Assembly: GCF_021917145.1 (NCBI RefSeq) | Contig: NC_061064.1 | Span: 5,108,098-5,172,097, forward strand | Direction: 5' to 3' | Source: Hypomesus transpacificus | Taxonomy: Eukaryota > Chordata > Actinopteri > Osmeriformes > Osmeridae | Length of the DNA: 64,000 bases | Shown: positions 12,480 to 27,499 of the stretch, piece after piece | Layout of the letters: the number at the start of each line of letters is the position of its first letter | Position numbering within the stretch: the first letter of the stretch is position 1 | Position numbers and translations under genes: made by a program | The notes under the pieces: model-generated | The model's database searches: none | Told to the model about the DNA's origin: nothing | Seen by the model: the letters and a program-made list of their open reading frames with translations, nothing else

Positions 12480-15400
12480 ACTGTCCATTAAAGCATGAAA
12501 ATGCCCAAAAATGTAGCTCACATTTCTTTTACAGCAATTCTTTTGAGCTATCGTCTCTGTAGAACAGTGACATTGACTTTCTGAAACATTCTTTATTTTC
12601 TCTTACCTTGGAGATAATTCTGCAATATAAATATAACCATACCATGTGTTCACTTCTCACCTGAGACCCATCTACTACTATGTTTTATTGATATTTGAAC
12701 GGAGAGCTTCATATCCACCTCATTATGCAACTCCCTTCAGACTTCAATACGAGAGAATGATGGACAAAGAGCCCACAATTCAGGCTTTTCTTTTACCTCC
12801 GTTGTACCATAAATGTCCATGTCAGAATAATGCATGGTTAACTAAATAGGTGAGCTGTATAACTTAAGGATTTGTTCAGCCCTTGGAGCTGTGCTCCTTC
12901 TTCAAGGTCAGTGCATTATCATCACAGGGACCTGAGCTTAGGGTAAATCAATCCCAGAGTTCTTCACGTTTTTATTCAACGCTTTCTCACATTTCTCACA
13001 AGGAATTTTTGATATGGTAGATAAATGGACAAAGGGTTTGTTTGATGGCAATAAATGAGCCTTCAAAATGTAACTCTTTTATTCAACATCTTATAACCTT
13101 GTTGAAAATATACTTCACATTTGTGTAATAGGTATTCTTGCAACTGCTTAGAGGAATCTCCTTCATCAACCTTTAAATGAAATCAGCATTTTAACACTAC
13201 ACAAAGGTTAACACCAAATCTGACCGTAGTCATAACTGCATTTAATCACATTCCTTAATTATTCGGTGATGACATGACAGTGTCCTTGAAGAACAGCCGC
13301 CTTACAATTTTCCAAAGCAAGATGTATTTTTATGATTTTCTGTAAGACCATCATTCCCCCATTTGGTACCCTTACCCTCAAAATGAAAGTGTTATTTGTC
13401 ATGTCGACTTGTGCTGACTTAGAGCGATTGGTCTTGCAGGCAGACAGAGAAGAATGGATCTCATATGTGAGAGCTGGAGATAATCGAATTCCCTTTCAGA
13501 GACCCAGATGCTTATATCAGATCACCGACCAAAAATATGAACTGAGCTCGTTTCATCCAGCTCCGTGTGAAGGCACTCCAGGCTACAGGAATCACAACAG
13601 CAGTGAGATTTGTTTTGCAGTGACCTCAGGTGAGCTGTTAAGAAGACAGGCTTCTCATACCAGCTGACATACCAATATACCCACAGACAAACAATACCCC
13701 ACTCGGCATCATTACAATGGGAGGGATTGGTGTTCTGTCAGTGCTCTGTCTTCTTGCTAGCCTAATGAGACGGTGAAAGTGGGCCTCTCAGGGGGGGTTC
13801 AATCTCGACGCAGCAACAGCTGTGCCAGAAGAAGTCCATCCTGTTCTTTTATTAACGTTTGCTCGCATTGGCCCGTTGAACTGGCATTGATCAATACCAA
13901 TGATGGTAGCCCAATATCGGTAATTTGCTCGAAAGACGAGACCGAAGTTCTTTTTCTATGGATCTTTAAGGTGAACAGAGTGGTCGGAGCCCTCAGAGAA
14001 TAGGGAAAACCTTCATACAACCCTGCGCTGGTCTGGACTGCTGGCAGAGCTGATCTCACTCAGTTATCCTCCCTTCTCTGACTTCACACAGAGCAGAGAT
14101 CAATCCAGCAAGTTGCACAATGTTACAGTGTGAGACAGAGTCTCTTATCGACCCTGGCTCACCCAGACTCTCTGGCAGAATTCAAAAAGTTGAGGAAAAC
14201 CATACTGTAGCACTGGAATGTTCTACAAGGGAGGTTAAGGCTATGATGTTTTTCTGATATGCATACTGATGAAAGTAGATAGGGAAATGTTTGGAATATA
14301 AATGTAGCAGAGGAAACATTGACTGCAGTTGGTGTATATACAGTACATTGATTTCCTTCATGAGCAACTGGATTCTGAGGGATCGATTGTAAGTCAAACC
14401 CTTCAAGCAGAACTCAGTAGGACCTCCTATTTTGGTCGTAGAAAAGATACACCAGAGAAATAAATTGCAGGATCTTTTTACATTTGCATTGATAATCCTA
14501 AAGCGTTCCTTGTGCTGGTCAATAGTTACCTTACAGAGCATAATGAGGCTCCTATCTGAGCAGATCCTGTTCTGAGACCCGTTGCATTGAAACAAAAACA
14601 ATATCCCTGATATCCAAAGCCTTGCAGCTGGGTAATTTGTCATGACAAACCATCAGACATAAATGAGGCTGGCCTGCCTTGGTTAATGCATGTGTTGTGA
14701 GAGTTCTCTACATGAGCCCATCAGAGCATAATGATCAGATCTCCCTCGCTGTCATAAATTATCGGGGCATAATGATTTATTGTAACCTGCCAAGGCAGCC
14801 TGATTGCACACTGTGGCTGCATGTGGAACACAGATTTTAACAAGACTCACCGTGCACTAAATGTCATGTCCATATGGAGCCTTAAATTATAAACCTTGAA
14901 CGTCTGAAAGACGTTTCATACATGGAGTGAAAGGTGTTTGTCTTTCATATGAGCAATAACTACCGCATGGGTGCATTGGTGACCCGAAAATAATTAAGCG
15001 TCCCATGTGAATATAACGTGAAAACAAGCGGTTGCAGCGTCTCCGAAGCGCGCCAGGTCAGACAGAAACATTGGTTAAAGCAGAGAGGAAGTGCGGTACA
15101 CAAGCAGGGCAGTAATGACTGCAGGAGCTCTCAAGAGGTCTCGCTGAGAAGAAACGTTCAGTTAATTACTCCCATTATTTCCCCAGTCTCTTCGCAAGAT
15201 AAAGGCCTTCTTGCTTGAGATCTCATTATTAAAGACTAGGCTAGTATCTCCGCCTGTCTGGTGGGAGGACATTGAAAGGATGTTCTCTTTTTTGTTGTTG
15301 CTTTCACTGGAGACCTCCGTGCCTTGAGAGGGTGTACAGCATCAGAGGGCTGAGAGAGTTTTGAGTGACTGGTTCTCTCTGCTGTCTGCAGGGAAGGTCA

Positions 15401-18250
15401 GTTCAGTGAGATGACCTCGGTACCGTGTCCATGTCGCATGTTCTGTATTTCCGTCTCATCAATATTCCTGCCATAACACATGAGGCATTATACCTATCAA
15501 AACAGCAGTGTTGTTCGCAATCAAAACAAAGAATGCCATGTAACAGCTTCAGTATAGAACTAGTCCTTGGAAATGTAATTTCCGACTGTATATGTGAACT
15601 TTAGTAGGTTGAGGAGAACTAATTTAAAACTCCTCTGGAATCCTCTGGAGAGAATTGACAGCTTCTCTTATAAGTATTGTTTCATCATAAGGCATCACCC
15701 ACACAATATAATCCTCTACTGTTCCTTCTTACTGATGCTTCTTAATGTGCACACTTGTTCCATTGATGTTTGTCAACAATTAATGAAAGATTCATACTGC
15801 ACATCAGCATCCATACAATGTAGTGTAATCGATGTTGTGTGATCATGTTCTGTTAGAGGGCATGACTTTAGCACTATAGTACAGTATATCACATATATAC
15901 AGTATACAGTATATCATGATACAAAGTCTATCTTTGCCTTATTCTTCACATTTGTGTCTTAAAGTATATGAAGCCCTTGTAAGGTCTGGGTAATCGACAG
16001 CCCACATGGTCCAAGGTTGACACAAGACAGTGAATACATGACTCTTGATCGTTTTCCTATTTGCCATCATTTTCAGTAATCCTCTGTCCTTTTCATTGTC
16101 TTTTCGTTCCATAATTAGTACATCCTGAGCTTGGAGAAAGGTCAGAATGGACCCACCACCTCATGCTCACACAGATGTAGTCATGTGACACCCCCCTCAC
16201 TGTTGTAATCATGTACTGTAGATCTTGTTTTCTATCAAATATTACTGTAATTGGTCCCAGTAAACACCCCTGCAGGAACTCTCACATTACCAACAATCTG
16301 CAACAACCGTGATGCTTCCCTGCTATTCACAATCTTTGAATAATGAAGAAGGCCATTTGGTTGGTCAATAATTTAAAAGAAGATATGAATTTAGCTTGGA
16401 CTGACAGCTGTTATTCAGAAAAGGAAAAAAAAACACTTTCATATTGTAAAGAAAATTAGAAATTATTTAAATTTAAATGCAAATAATTTATTTAATGATT
16501 AAAAGAAAAATCAAGAATATCCTTTGAAGTGTAATTTGGGTTGGCTCACTATTTCTAAAATGTACCCTATCTTTTCTCCATAATATGGAAAAAATGGATC
16601 TAGCAAGCATCTTAAAGTGTTGCAGGTTCAAATGGGATTTTCTCATCTGCAAAAGTACAGTAGTACGTATTGAAATTTGAGACATTGTCTCAAAACTGCA
16701 GTATTTCATCACCACAGTGGTGTTTTGGGTTAGTTGTTTTGGGTATAATGTGTGGGTCCATGTGAATGCACATTCATAAGCAACAGGAGATGGTTTGTGA
16801 AAACGTCTTTGCGTAACAGACTAGATGCTGCAACCTTGAATCTGTGGTTAGAATTGTTACATCCGGTGTACAAAACATAAAGACCAGAGACTCACCCTCT
16901 GAGCATACCAATTGAGCTTGAAAAGCGATTTGTTGGCTGGTTGGGAAGTGCCTTGCCTCAAGGCCCTTTGTGAAGGGTGAATTAACACACACTGTAGGTT
17001 ACCCCTGAGACAACCAGAGACAAAATACAACAGTATTCAGCTTGGCTGAGTCATTGATTCCTCAATTCAACTTTCATCTCTGTCTCATTCCGTCTCACAA
17101 ACTCACATATGGCACAAACTGTCCTTTAGTCTCCCATGGTAACAGGGAGGTAACCTGGTGCATGATGGGTCTCCTATAAAGCCTTGGGTAGCAGCCAAAT
17201 ACTTTTACAGGCAGTTGAAATAAACATGTGCTCCAGAAGCACCTCCCACAGTGCCTACATCCAAATAATAAGATCTCAAACATTAGGATTGTGAGGTTAT
17301 AAAAGTTAGTAGATCTCAGCCATCATGGCAATAACAGTCTGACCAAGTCTGGAGAAGAAGTGTCCCTGCTCCCAAACACTCCCAAGTGTCAGCTGCTGCT
17401 TGTGGCAGTCTGAAACCCAGACTGTGGAGTACACTCATTGTGTATGGCCTTGCCCTAATTATTCCTATAACCTCTCTGGAGACTCACTTCCAGGGGATCT
17501 GTGAGTATGTTGGCCCAAAACACTTACAAGATCCCTGTGTGCATTGACCTACTTGTGCTGCGAGCAGGCTGTTAAACTATCCACTATACTCAAAACATTC
17601 ATCATCTTAGTAGCATCTGAAAGCATAGATAATATCTTAATTAGGCCAAGAAAAGTTGATTTGCTTGTATTGATAATAAACTGCTGGCCCCCCAAAAGCA
17701 ATTCTCCAAACCAACCTAAAGCTGACACGTCTAAACAAGACAGGCTTGCTATGATATGTAAACTTTAATTAGTTGCTGCTTCTTTCATCAAAGACAATTT
17801 ACATATTGGATGTTTGTCGTTTCACAACCGCGACAATTCTGTGTGCAATGTGAACGCGTTGAAATTATGTCTCACAAAAAATTTTTTTTTTCCATTTTCC
17901 AATTATTTTACTTGACATAGTGGTCTCTCCTCAATAGTATGTAAAGGTTAGGTTAGAATTTATTTTTAACTACAGTGAACTGCCTTTCGCCTTTCCTTCA
18001 AATTCCGTTCTTTCCCTATCTGTTTGTCAATATTTATTACTGTAATGTGGGGCCACCCACCCTGCTCTGCGTGGGAATGGTACATGCCAGTAGCTAACAC
18101 GTGTCTGCCAGGGTTGGGGGGGTCCTTGGTTCAGAGCAGAGACTCCCTCAGTCCCTTCAAAACACACTCACAGATGTCTCGCTCCGAGCTGTGCCTGCCT
18201 CCCTCTCTCTGCCAGGCTCATCACCAGCACCAGCACTGACACAGAGGGAG
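12480..18250. other. Gene-free region
   Basis: The longest open frames (for example 153 aa on the minus strand at 14182-14643) have no recognisable family, no coding-like composition and no splice context. A block near 14.64-14.83 kb has enhancer-like composition and an imperfect inverted repeat and is reported as a finding. I see nothing else. Confidence 0.55.
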
Positions 18251-18364
<114 letters not shown>

Positions 18365-18591
18365 GGGGAGGGATGATCTACTACAGAATACGCTGCCTTC
18401 ACTATTCCCATAGCTACGTGCATGTGCACTGGAGCACGGAGTGAACACCGAGTATTTTCCATGCTCGTCTCCTCTAAGCTTTTTGTGTTTGGGAGGTTTG
18501 AACAGAAATGTCAGCTCTGGTGTGGGCATAGAGGGAAATGAAAGAACGCTTTGAGGCGATCTTGAAGAGAGGAAAGCGCTCAGAAAATGTT
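18365..18591 (+). promoter_or_regulatory. Possible first untranslated exon / promoter of b3gat1
   Basis: The DNA after the GA tract ends in a strong donor (GTAAGT at 18592) without coding potential. B3GAT1 genes have untranslated 5' exons far upstream, and this is a plausible one, but there is no direct evidence linking it to the coding exons 10.5 kb away. The start of the interval is arbitrary. Confidence 0.25.
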
Positions 18592-18852
18592 GTAAGTAAA
18601 GTGGAATTTATGGACGATACAGCACTCCACACACATGTGGCCATGGGAAAGCTGTAAAACAGGGCTCAACATAAAGGTACATTTTTTACTATATCTGTAT
18701 TATGGATGTTTGTTCTGTATTTCTGATGTCTGTTCTAAACCACTTCAACACTTTGTTCTGTTTGTGGAGAGGACTGTACACGTATCAGGTGTTTGAGTTT
18801 CCTCTGTTCGTCTGTGAGGTTTTTCACTTTCTGAGGACACATCTGTGTTCAT

Positions 18853-18912
18853 CGGGGTCATTCACCAGTCACCAGTCATTCACCAGTCGGGGTCATTCAT
18901 CAGTCATTCACA
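18853..18912. repeat. Short minisatellite
   Basis: Imperfect tandem copies of a CATTCACCAGTC-type unit, partly interrupted by a second GGGGTCATTCA copy. Confidence 0.75.
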
Positions 18913-19413
18913 CGTACACAGCGTTTCTGTTCCACACGAGAATCAGTTGAAATCACTGCCATGCACAATGTATTTGCTTCCATAGAGTTATTAGTCTCTT
19001 TGTGTGTCAGTGTCTGAGGTTACAGTCAAATGATAGATTCTGTGTACTGCTGTGTGCAGCTGAAACGCAACACCCTAAGCCATTCATTAGAGGTGATATG
19101 AAAGAAGATTGGTCATTTTTGAACCGAGTACAAGCTTCTGTGATCGATAAACCCTGCAATGATTGATCAGGTGAAAAAAGTAAATGAGAGACCCACATTT
19201 TTTTTCCACTGTACTGGTATGCTGGTGCAGTCTTACTAATCACCCTACTCTGTTCTCCGGACATGTAAGCCTTTAAATTAAAGCTGGGAGTCTTTGAAGG
19301 AAAAGTCTCTTGTACTATTAGCAGTTTCGCTTCTAGTACCACATGGAATTATGGCTGTTAAGGATTGTTTGGGAATGAACAGTTCCAGACTGTGATATGA
19401 TACCCCCCTGCAC

Positions 19414-19543
<130 letters not shown>

Positions 19544-22500
19544 CTGAGTCAGTTGGATGAGATGGTTTCATTCTCAAAGTATTGGGTTAAAATAAAATTA
19601 GGCATTAGGAATGACAAAGTCAAAAGAAACAAAGCAAACTGTAATAATATGAATTGTACTTTGTATACCTATTTGTAAAGATGCCCAGGAAGTCTTTAAA
19701 TCAGGATCCATTTGTGGCAAGCAGCACTGTCACAATATAATGACCCTACATTCCTGAACATAGCATTGTGTTTTGAGCTGCTATTTTATATACTTTGGAA
19801 TTAATGAGAGATAAGTGAGGCAAAGGGAGATTTGACATCAAGTAGCCTAATTTAGTGGCTGCTGAGGATTCAAAAAAAGTGTCTTTGATTCAGATATTCT
19901 TTTGCTGAAGTTGAAAGTCCAGAGATCTGAGGATGATGTCAGAATATCTTGCCACCAGTGATGGAAGCACAGTATGGGCAGATCAATGCTCCAAAACTGT
20001 TCGGTCATTATAATCGTCTCAGGGAAGAGCATTTGAAGAGCATTGCTTACCATCCAGCCTCCTACACACACTAATATATTTAGACTATGTGTCTTTCATA
20101 GAAGGTAGTCTCATCATGCTGCGAATGGCATGGGAAAATACAATCGCTTTAGGTCCTTTAGGCTTCAATATCTCCCACTCCTCATGTTCCATGCGGCTGG
20201 TAGAAATCACACGTACACTCTTCAAAAGCAGAATTCAGATACTCTCCTCAGTGACAACTCTTTCGGTGAATACAGCTGTGCACTGACAGCTGATTTCATT
20301 AGTGTGAAGGTGACGCTACACTAATTGTCGAATCACTTTAACTTATCTTGATAACCAATCGTTGCATGACAGCTTACACAAACCCTCAGCTGTCACGATG
20401 TTAGCTACACACTACCATGGTGGGGGTGTGCTCTACTCAACCTTGGTGTTGTCACCTAGATGCCTAGCGTTGATCCTGATGACATTCAATACAAGCTCAC
20501 ATGCACTTCAGTATTGATTCATAGCCCCAGGCCGGCCCACACTGCCCCCAGCCTCTGGATGTTATTGCTGAGTTCATACAGTATGTTCGCACGTGCGTGC
20601 GTCTGTGTGCGTACATGCATTTGTGCATGCGCATGGAGCCTGCCAGCTCTTGGTGAGGGAAAATAAATGTTTGCTCGGAATGATTGTGTTTGTATGGGAA
20701 TACATGTTCTCTTCAGCATTCACTGTGCTACCAATAGTCTGAGAGAGGACAGGTTGAGATAAAAAAATGTGTTTGTATCTTAATGACCAGTTTTCACACT
20801 TGGATAGGAAATGTTTCATTTCAGAATGGTGCTCTTGCACAAGTGGAATATGTATAATATATAATTGTACACAGAATTGATCTAATATGTAAACAGTTGA
20901 TTCAAATCCAAGTCTTTTAAATTGTCGTATGGTAGCAAATGCTGACTACATAAGTCTTAGTATCCATGTATTTAGCTGTTTCACTGGTGTCAGGGCACAG
21001 TGTGATATCACATCAGCAAGGAATCACAGGTGCAGAAATGGGAGAACATGCCCATGAATGAACAGTATTGTTGATTACAGGAATGCAGAGTCGAAATAGT
21101 TTAGAGCTAAGCGCGTCGTTGCCATAGAGCTACCAGTGTCATTGTTTCCTAGGTCCTTGAAGCACATTTAGCATTTCAATCCCTTGAGGAAAGGATGAGA
21201 AGTTTACTCACTAAGGACATACAATAAGCTGGGGAATTTGGAATCAATTTTGATTAACAATAGCCGGTTATATTTAAGAGTTACACAGTGCAGGGTATCA
21301 GACTACAGCACCATGCATAATCCCCTATCCCAACAATGCTCTGTTGGTGCAATTGAACCAGACGTTAGACGAATTTCCACTCTTTCACACTAATTGACAT
21401 TTTTACAGATTTATTCCTTACACTTTTATTTGCAGTTTTATCAATTTATAGGTACGACGGCAGATTATGAATATTCTGGTTTAGGTCGGACACCGACACC
21501 ACTCCCAAAACAGCACACACATGCCCAGAACCTCGTCTCTCTCCCTATCTCTTTCTCTCTTTCTGTCTACAAGTGTGTTCCCTCTGTTGCCATGGCAACG
21601 GTCGTTAAGCATGGTCGTGGGAGTTCAGAGTCATCGAGCACAAGTCTGTTTCTTTGTCTGTCTGTGGCCTGCTTTGTCACATCTACAAGGGCTGATAATC
21701 AGTCCCAGAGCAACAGAGGAAACAGGCAGATCCCAGTCAAACTACTGTAAAAGTGTCTGACGAAAAGATGTTAACCTAATGAATGATGTTCATGTGGCTT
21801 TTTTTTGGTGCTATTTACTGTTTTCTCATCTCTTTCATCTGACAGAACATGTGGTCATGTGTGCAGTCCGGCCATTCTGCTTCTGTGTAAGAATGCAGTC
21901 ATGTGAATGTAAAGGAATATATCAGTTGAAGATTTAAGATTATATATACAATATTGTTTTGTAGTCAGGAGGCGAGAACTCGCTTGTATTTCTTGGTTTG
22001 GTGCACCTGACATGATTCCTTGTAACCTGTGAGATCAGCCTTTTCGAGGGTGAATGGATGTCTGGAGGTGTGTTCTCTTCACCGACAGATTCCCTTCAAC
22101 AGAAATGGCAGTGCACGACTCGTCAAGAGATTTATGTCAGTTTTAGTCCAATTAAAATAGCTCATGTGATTTCCAGTGTCACATTGTTCATTTGGTTGAC
22201 AGGTTCTGAGTATTTCTGTCTTGTCTTGATCTTTGCTATAGTTATCATCTGGTACAGTGAAGCTGGTATGGTAGTTACTCATCCATAATGTGTTCAGTTG
22301 ACGGCGTTTGTGTTTCATTCCAAATATTCAGTTCCAGAGATGTGTATCTGTAGATTGATTCAGCCTCTCCCATACGGTAATACAGTACCTCTGATCTCCT
22401 CTGTTCTAATCTTTCAAAGGACAGCAAGGTCACACACACACACAGACATCCAAAACACCTTCTGTAAGCACAATTCAAGATTTAGTTTGACCAATGTCAG

Positions 22501-23029
22501 AAGAATTTTCCAATATCAGCAAGTAATATGATCCCATCGATTTAGGAATTATTGATGTGTAAGGAGTCTTACTCTTATAGCCTTTTCCCCCTCTGTGAAT
22601 CTCCTTTGAGTAGCAAGCACATTTTTATCACGTCAAGTATGTGACTGTTCAGGAAGTCCGTTCAGAATGTGGTCCTTTGTCAGGAAATGAAAGAACATGA
22701 AGAAGTGGCACTACTGTCTGACTGACTGGACCATGTGACAGGCTGCTTATGGCGCAGCGAAACGACCCAGGGACATCATGCATCGTTCTCTCCATTTGTC
22801 AAACCCAGATTCATCCCCGAGCTACATTCCACTGGGAGGAGCTGGAACATTTTTGATGTGATTTATTCCATTGTCCCTGGTCCCCCCATCCCTCGTCATC
22901 CCCCCCTTCCCCCCCACCCCCCCACTCCTCCATCTCCTCTCTCTCCGTCAGCTTTGACAATCCCAGCCTTTGTTTTAGCGAATGAGAAGCAGCATTCTTC
23001 CAGAGCGATGACCTCCTCTGTCTCCACAG
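19544..23029. other. Gene-free region
   Basis: Only short open frames without family resemblance. I see nothing I can name here. Confidence 0.5.
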
Positions 23030-23284
23030 GGGCTGACACTGAGGACGTGACCCTGCCCACCCTGCCCGTGGATTGGCCAGTGCCCGGACGCTGTGTCCAG
23101 AGCAGGCAGCAGCCTGTCTAGTCGTCCTCAGTGGGCTGACCACTCTGCACTGTTCACTGGTGAGGAGGATGCAGACCTGATGGACCTCTGTGACCGGACG
23201 CGGTAACACAACAAACATATCATCACAACAACAACAAAAGACTTGGACTTTTGGACTCTGCATGGGAAGAGTGGAGGACCCTGT
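23030..23284 (+). other. Possible untranslated internal exon of b3gat1
   Basis: A 255-bp GC-richer block bounded by a pyrimidine-rich acceptor (TCTCCACAG ending at 23029) and a consensus donor (GTGAGT from 23285). It contains stops in all plus frames, so it would be a 5'-UTR exon. It lies 5.8 kb upstream of the exon that carries the b3gat1 start. Inference only. Confidence 0.35.
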
Positions 23285-25618
23285 GTGAGTACAGTGTGCT
23301 GTGTAGATTCATGGCTGCTCTGAAGTCCAGGTTATCTGACAGGGCCTGAACCTAGTATGTACCCTACCTAGTATCCCAAACCCTCTGTCACGCAAAAGTA
23401 GTGTAAGGCAAAAATTGTTAAATGTAATTTAAGTATACAATTAGACTTCAGAGTGAAGCCAAAGGCATCAGTACAAAGAACAGACCATGCATTCATAACA
23501 CAACACATAGCTAAGTAACTCAACTACAGAGCAATCAAAAACTGTTAAAATTAGCCCCAGGTCAAGGTCTTTCCAAACTTCATGTCTGAACAGAGATCAA
23601 CTCTGTCGTGATCGTGATTCTCTGTGGCCCGATGCAGATTATAATAATAATGACAGCTGTCTATTGTGACTAGACTGACGAGCAGGCATAGGTTTGATGA
23701 AATAATGATAGACATCATTAGGATTTGACTGGCTTTGACGAGGGTTAATCCTGGATGAGAGAAAGCTTTTTTTCTGTCTAAGCAGATTCATCTTTATTAT
23801 AGAGGGGACAAGTGCAGATGTGTTTGGGTATGGCTGTACAGTTCAACAGCACGGTAATCCTGTTGACTACTCTGACACTAGGCCTCCACAGAACCTAGTT
23901 GAGGTGCAGGGAGAGTATGTCTCTGAGTTTTCAACTACTTTCTAACCAATAGAACAGTTATCTCTCCTCCTCCCACTACACTGATAGGTTGATACCTATG
24001 TGGACCCAATGCAACTATGTGACGGTTATTAGAACAGACTACGTTCGGATGGATTTCCCTACAGAGGCGGGATTTAACAGACCCTGACTGAGAGGTCGGC
24101 TATGAGAGGGCTAGCTATTTATAGTTGTGGTGAGCTGTGCGCTTCATGAAATACATGGTAAGGAGCTTTCAATCTTTTTAAGTGCTAAATGTGCCTGGCA
24201 GTCTGCTCTTTTCCCCGCTCTCCTGGCCTTTGATCTAGTCTGGCTGTTTGGGTCGTGACTGGAGGATGGACTGATGCTCACACTCTGCCTCCCGTGATAC
24301 CTGTCACGGAAGCCATACATGCCAGACAGTCAATGACATTAGTCCGATTGGTTTTGTTTACATTCATTGTAACATCCCTGTCGTTGTGGTGATCTATACC
24401 GCTCTTCCTTTCCGATTCAGCGTTTTTCTCAGATGTGTACTTTGATGTTTTCGTGGATGGGGTCTCTCCATGCCTTTGTCATACAGCAGAGAGTTTAGAA
24501 CATGCAGCATCACGAGCATGATGACACTGCTTTCTGTGCTTTATTGCACTCTCATTACAGTTAGCTGTACATTCATCTTATACTGTAAGCTAAAGATTGT
24601 TCTGCCACCAGTGGTGAAGCATGAGAGGCTCTAGTAAATATATGGAAATGGATTTCTTTCTTTATGATTATTTCTTTTGCCCAGGGGTCCCATTTTGCCA
24701 CATCTATTGATGAAAGGAATTTGACTTCATGGCTCAGAGCCTGCATATAGAAACCACATACAGCGCAATTCACAGCTGACCTAATATGCTTGGATGTGCT
24801 GCCTGGATGTGCTGTGTGTGTCCGATGGATCAAAATAAACGGATTCGTATGTGACTTTTGTATGTATGAGTTAAACTGAAATAAATATGCCAAGCCATTC
24901 CCCATCTTAGAAATCTCATCTTATTTTATGTATCTGAGAATCATTCCATTTGGTGAGGCGGGAATATGAGGGCAAGAATCAATCTGGGTGTTTCAATTGG
25001 ATGTCAAGGTTCAGGTGATGGTAAAGCTCTTTGGTAACCTATATCCAGGCTTCCACGCAGAAGTCATTATTCCAAAGAGGTTGCAGTATTTGGGGAGCAC
25101 AACAACAGACTAAGGGTTAGTGAAAACATTGACAGCTGATATGTGACATACAACACTTTATATAAATAACCATGTGAAGTAATTATATTGTAGCTCAGTC
25201 TTCGTAAGTCTAAGGAAAATCTATTGTATAATATAAGCCCCCGACGAGAACAATGGCTAGGTGATAGGAATTAACAGGCAGCAACAAGTGTTAGTCGAGA
25301 CTGATGACTTGGAAAAGAGAAATAGTGTGTCCGTTCCGTGGTAAGGAAAGAATTCTTTTGTGTTGCTTTTCTAGGTCTGTGTAAATCAATGGCATTGTTC
25401 TTGATTTATGAGTCTCTTGTCTGTGTTTGTGCATTCTCAGCTGATGCAGTTTGATTAAAAGGCCCGCAAATGTTTAGACAACCCACTCAGCCCACCGAAG
25501 TTTATGGCTGGGCTGCTTAATTGGAACCATTTCCACATGTAATGCTGCATCCCCAGTGGTACCCATTAGTTGGTCGTCCTGCTTCCTCAGTGCGGTTAAT
25601 GGTTTGGTTCCTGTCCAG

Positions 25619-25623
<5 letters not shown>

Positions 25624-25654
<31 letters not shown>

Positions 25655-25692
25655 TTCTGTGTGTGTTTGTGTGGGTGTGTGTGTGTATGCGT
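25624..25692. repeat. GT microsatellite
   Basis: (GT)n tract interrupted by TATTTCT and GGGT. Confidence 0.9.
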
Positions 25693-27499
25693 GCCCTAGT
25701 ATTGGGTCTTTCTGAGACGCCTCAGTCACCACAGAGCTTGAATCTGTCAGTCCCCTAAATAAATGGCCCTAACAGAGCAAAAACTCCAGCGCTGCCAAGT
25801 CCAAACAAGAGCTACAGCTGCCAAGCTTTCGATCAAGTTTGAATGATCTTCATCATATAAATCATCCAATGAGAAATCAGGGAAGATGATCTGTCACATA
25901 CGATCCAATTTACCAACCCAAGTGAGTAGCATCATACAGTACTATATTGGAAGACGTCTAACCTTCAAACACCCAGGAAGTGAGCACATGGTAACACTTC
26001 ATGATGCAACCCAGAACTCATCTGCATTAACATACTGATACCTTCTCTGGCCAGTTGCCATGGAGGAGAGGAGAAATGCTTGAATTTCAAAGGCATGTGA
26101 CACTTTGAAGTCAAACGGGAGATGATCTCTCTGTGCTTGCTGTTGAGTAGGGAAAGCCAACTTTCCAGTATATAATTGAATTCATGCTCATTAATCCATG
26201 GCTCCAACCACCCGAGATGCAGTATGTAGACAGAGTATTTATACAGAAGGATTGTGTGAGAATCAACCCACATCTTTGCCAGAAATACCAGACATCTTAG
26301 TGATCATGGATAAGAGCACATTTTTCCTGATGGACAGCACAGAAAATATACATTTGACACATTATTCATTAAGCAGAAGCTTTTCTCCGAAAGGGATACA
26401 AAACAAAAACTGTGCATGTGGTCAGAACAGCAAATAATCAAGTGTCACAAGTCCATATTTCTAACAGTATTTCAGTGGTTAATGCCAAAGAAAGGTCTAT
26501 ATTAAAATGTTTGGAAATGTTGAGTGTTTTTTCATTTCGATGCTCTCTACTATCTTTGGCCATTTTCATTGAAAATCTTGCCTTCAAAAAGCAACAACCC
26601 TTTGAAAGATTGGTTAAAGAAATACTGAATATATTAGTCCCGGTTGCGCTTTTGATTGTGTTATCTCCACACACAGCCAGTCTGCGGAGTGTGTGTGCAT
26701 CCTTCTGGGAGGCTTATGGATTGAATAATACACAGCTACTGGCTGATTTGTGGGCTATTGTGTTGCAGTGGCATTTACTGCAGAGGTATTGTCCCTAGAG
26801 TCCCATTCTGCTGTTGACAGTTTTCAGTCTCCAAGGATAAACATAGGCAGCTGAAAAAGCCGTCGTTCAACATTTCGGTTCACTTCGGGATGTGTCTGTT
26901 CACATTCTTGGCGGCTACGAGCAGAGGAAGAAACACTGGATCAAAGAATGACATTTTATTACACCACCACTAAGACCACGGTACGATTACACAAGATTCC
27001 ATAGAATATCAGGCTGGGGGAACCGTGGTTTCCAATAAACACTGATTTACCTGCATGGTAATCGTGTTCTGCATAATGTAGGCTGTAATAATTATTTGCA
27101 TGAGGGAGCTGTATTTTTTTGGCATAATAATGTGCTTTGACAGTGTTATGAGCTGTCCTATACAGTGGATCGGTACCCCACACTGGGTTACACTGATGGA
27201 CACTTATATATGAGTCTCACAGCAATCAGTAGACTGCTGGGAGGCTGAGGGTCTGTGATTGGAACAGCTTTCCTCTCCATTGTAGAGTAACTGCTGGTAG
27301 CCTGAAGCTTCCTATGGCTTTCTTTTGTCTGCATGCCAGGTAAAGAAAGTACTCTCCTTGTACTGACCAGATGGATCCGTCTACAACGCAGGTCATGCAG
27401 CGTTCCGTTTATTACAGCACTGGCCTGCAGGTGCAGCCGTCTTGTGAAATAAGTCATATGGACTGGGGGTTCTAAACTGCTGATTGCTACCATATTCTG

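Noticed and set aside
13332-13667. 111-aa plus-strand open frame
   Set aside because: Looks mildly protein-like (ERLVLQADREEWIS) but I recognise no domain and see no exon borders supporting it.
14182-14643. 153-aa minus-strand open frame
   Set aside because: No family resemblance, AT-rich composition, no splice or promoter context; length is within chance for this much sequence.
22811-23263. 150-aa minus-strand frame and a 128-aa plus-strand frame at 22735-23121
   Set aside because: Low-complexity (Pro- or Gly/Glu-rich), overlapping each other and a candidate untranslated exon; no homology.
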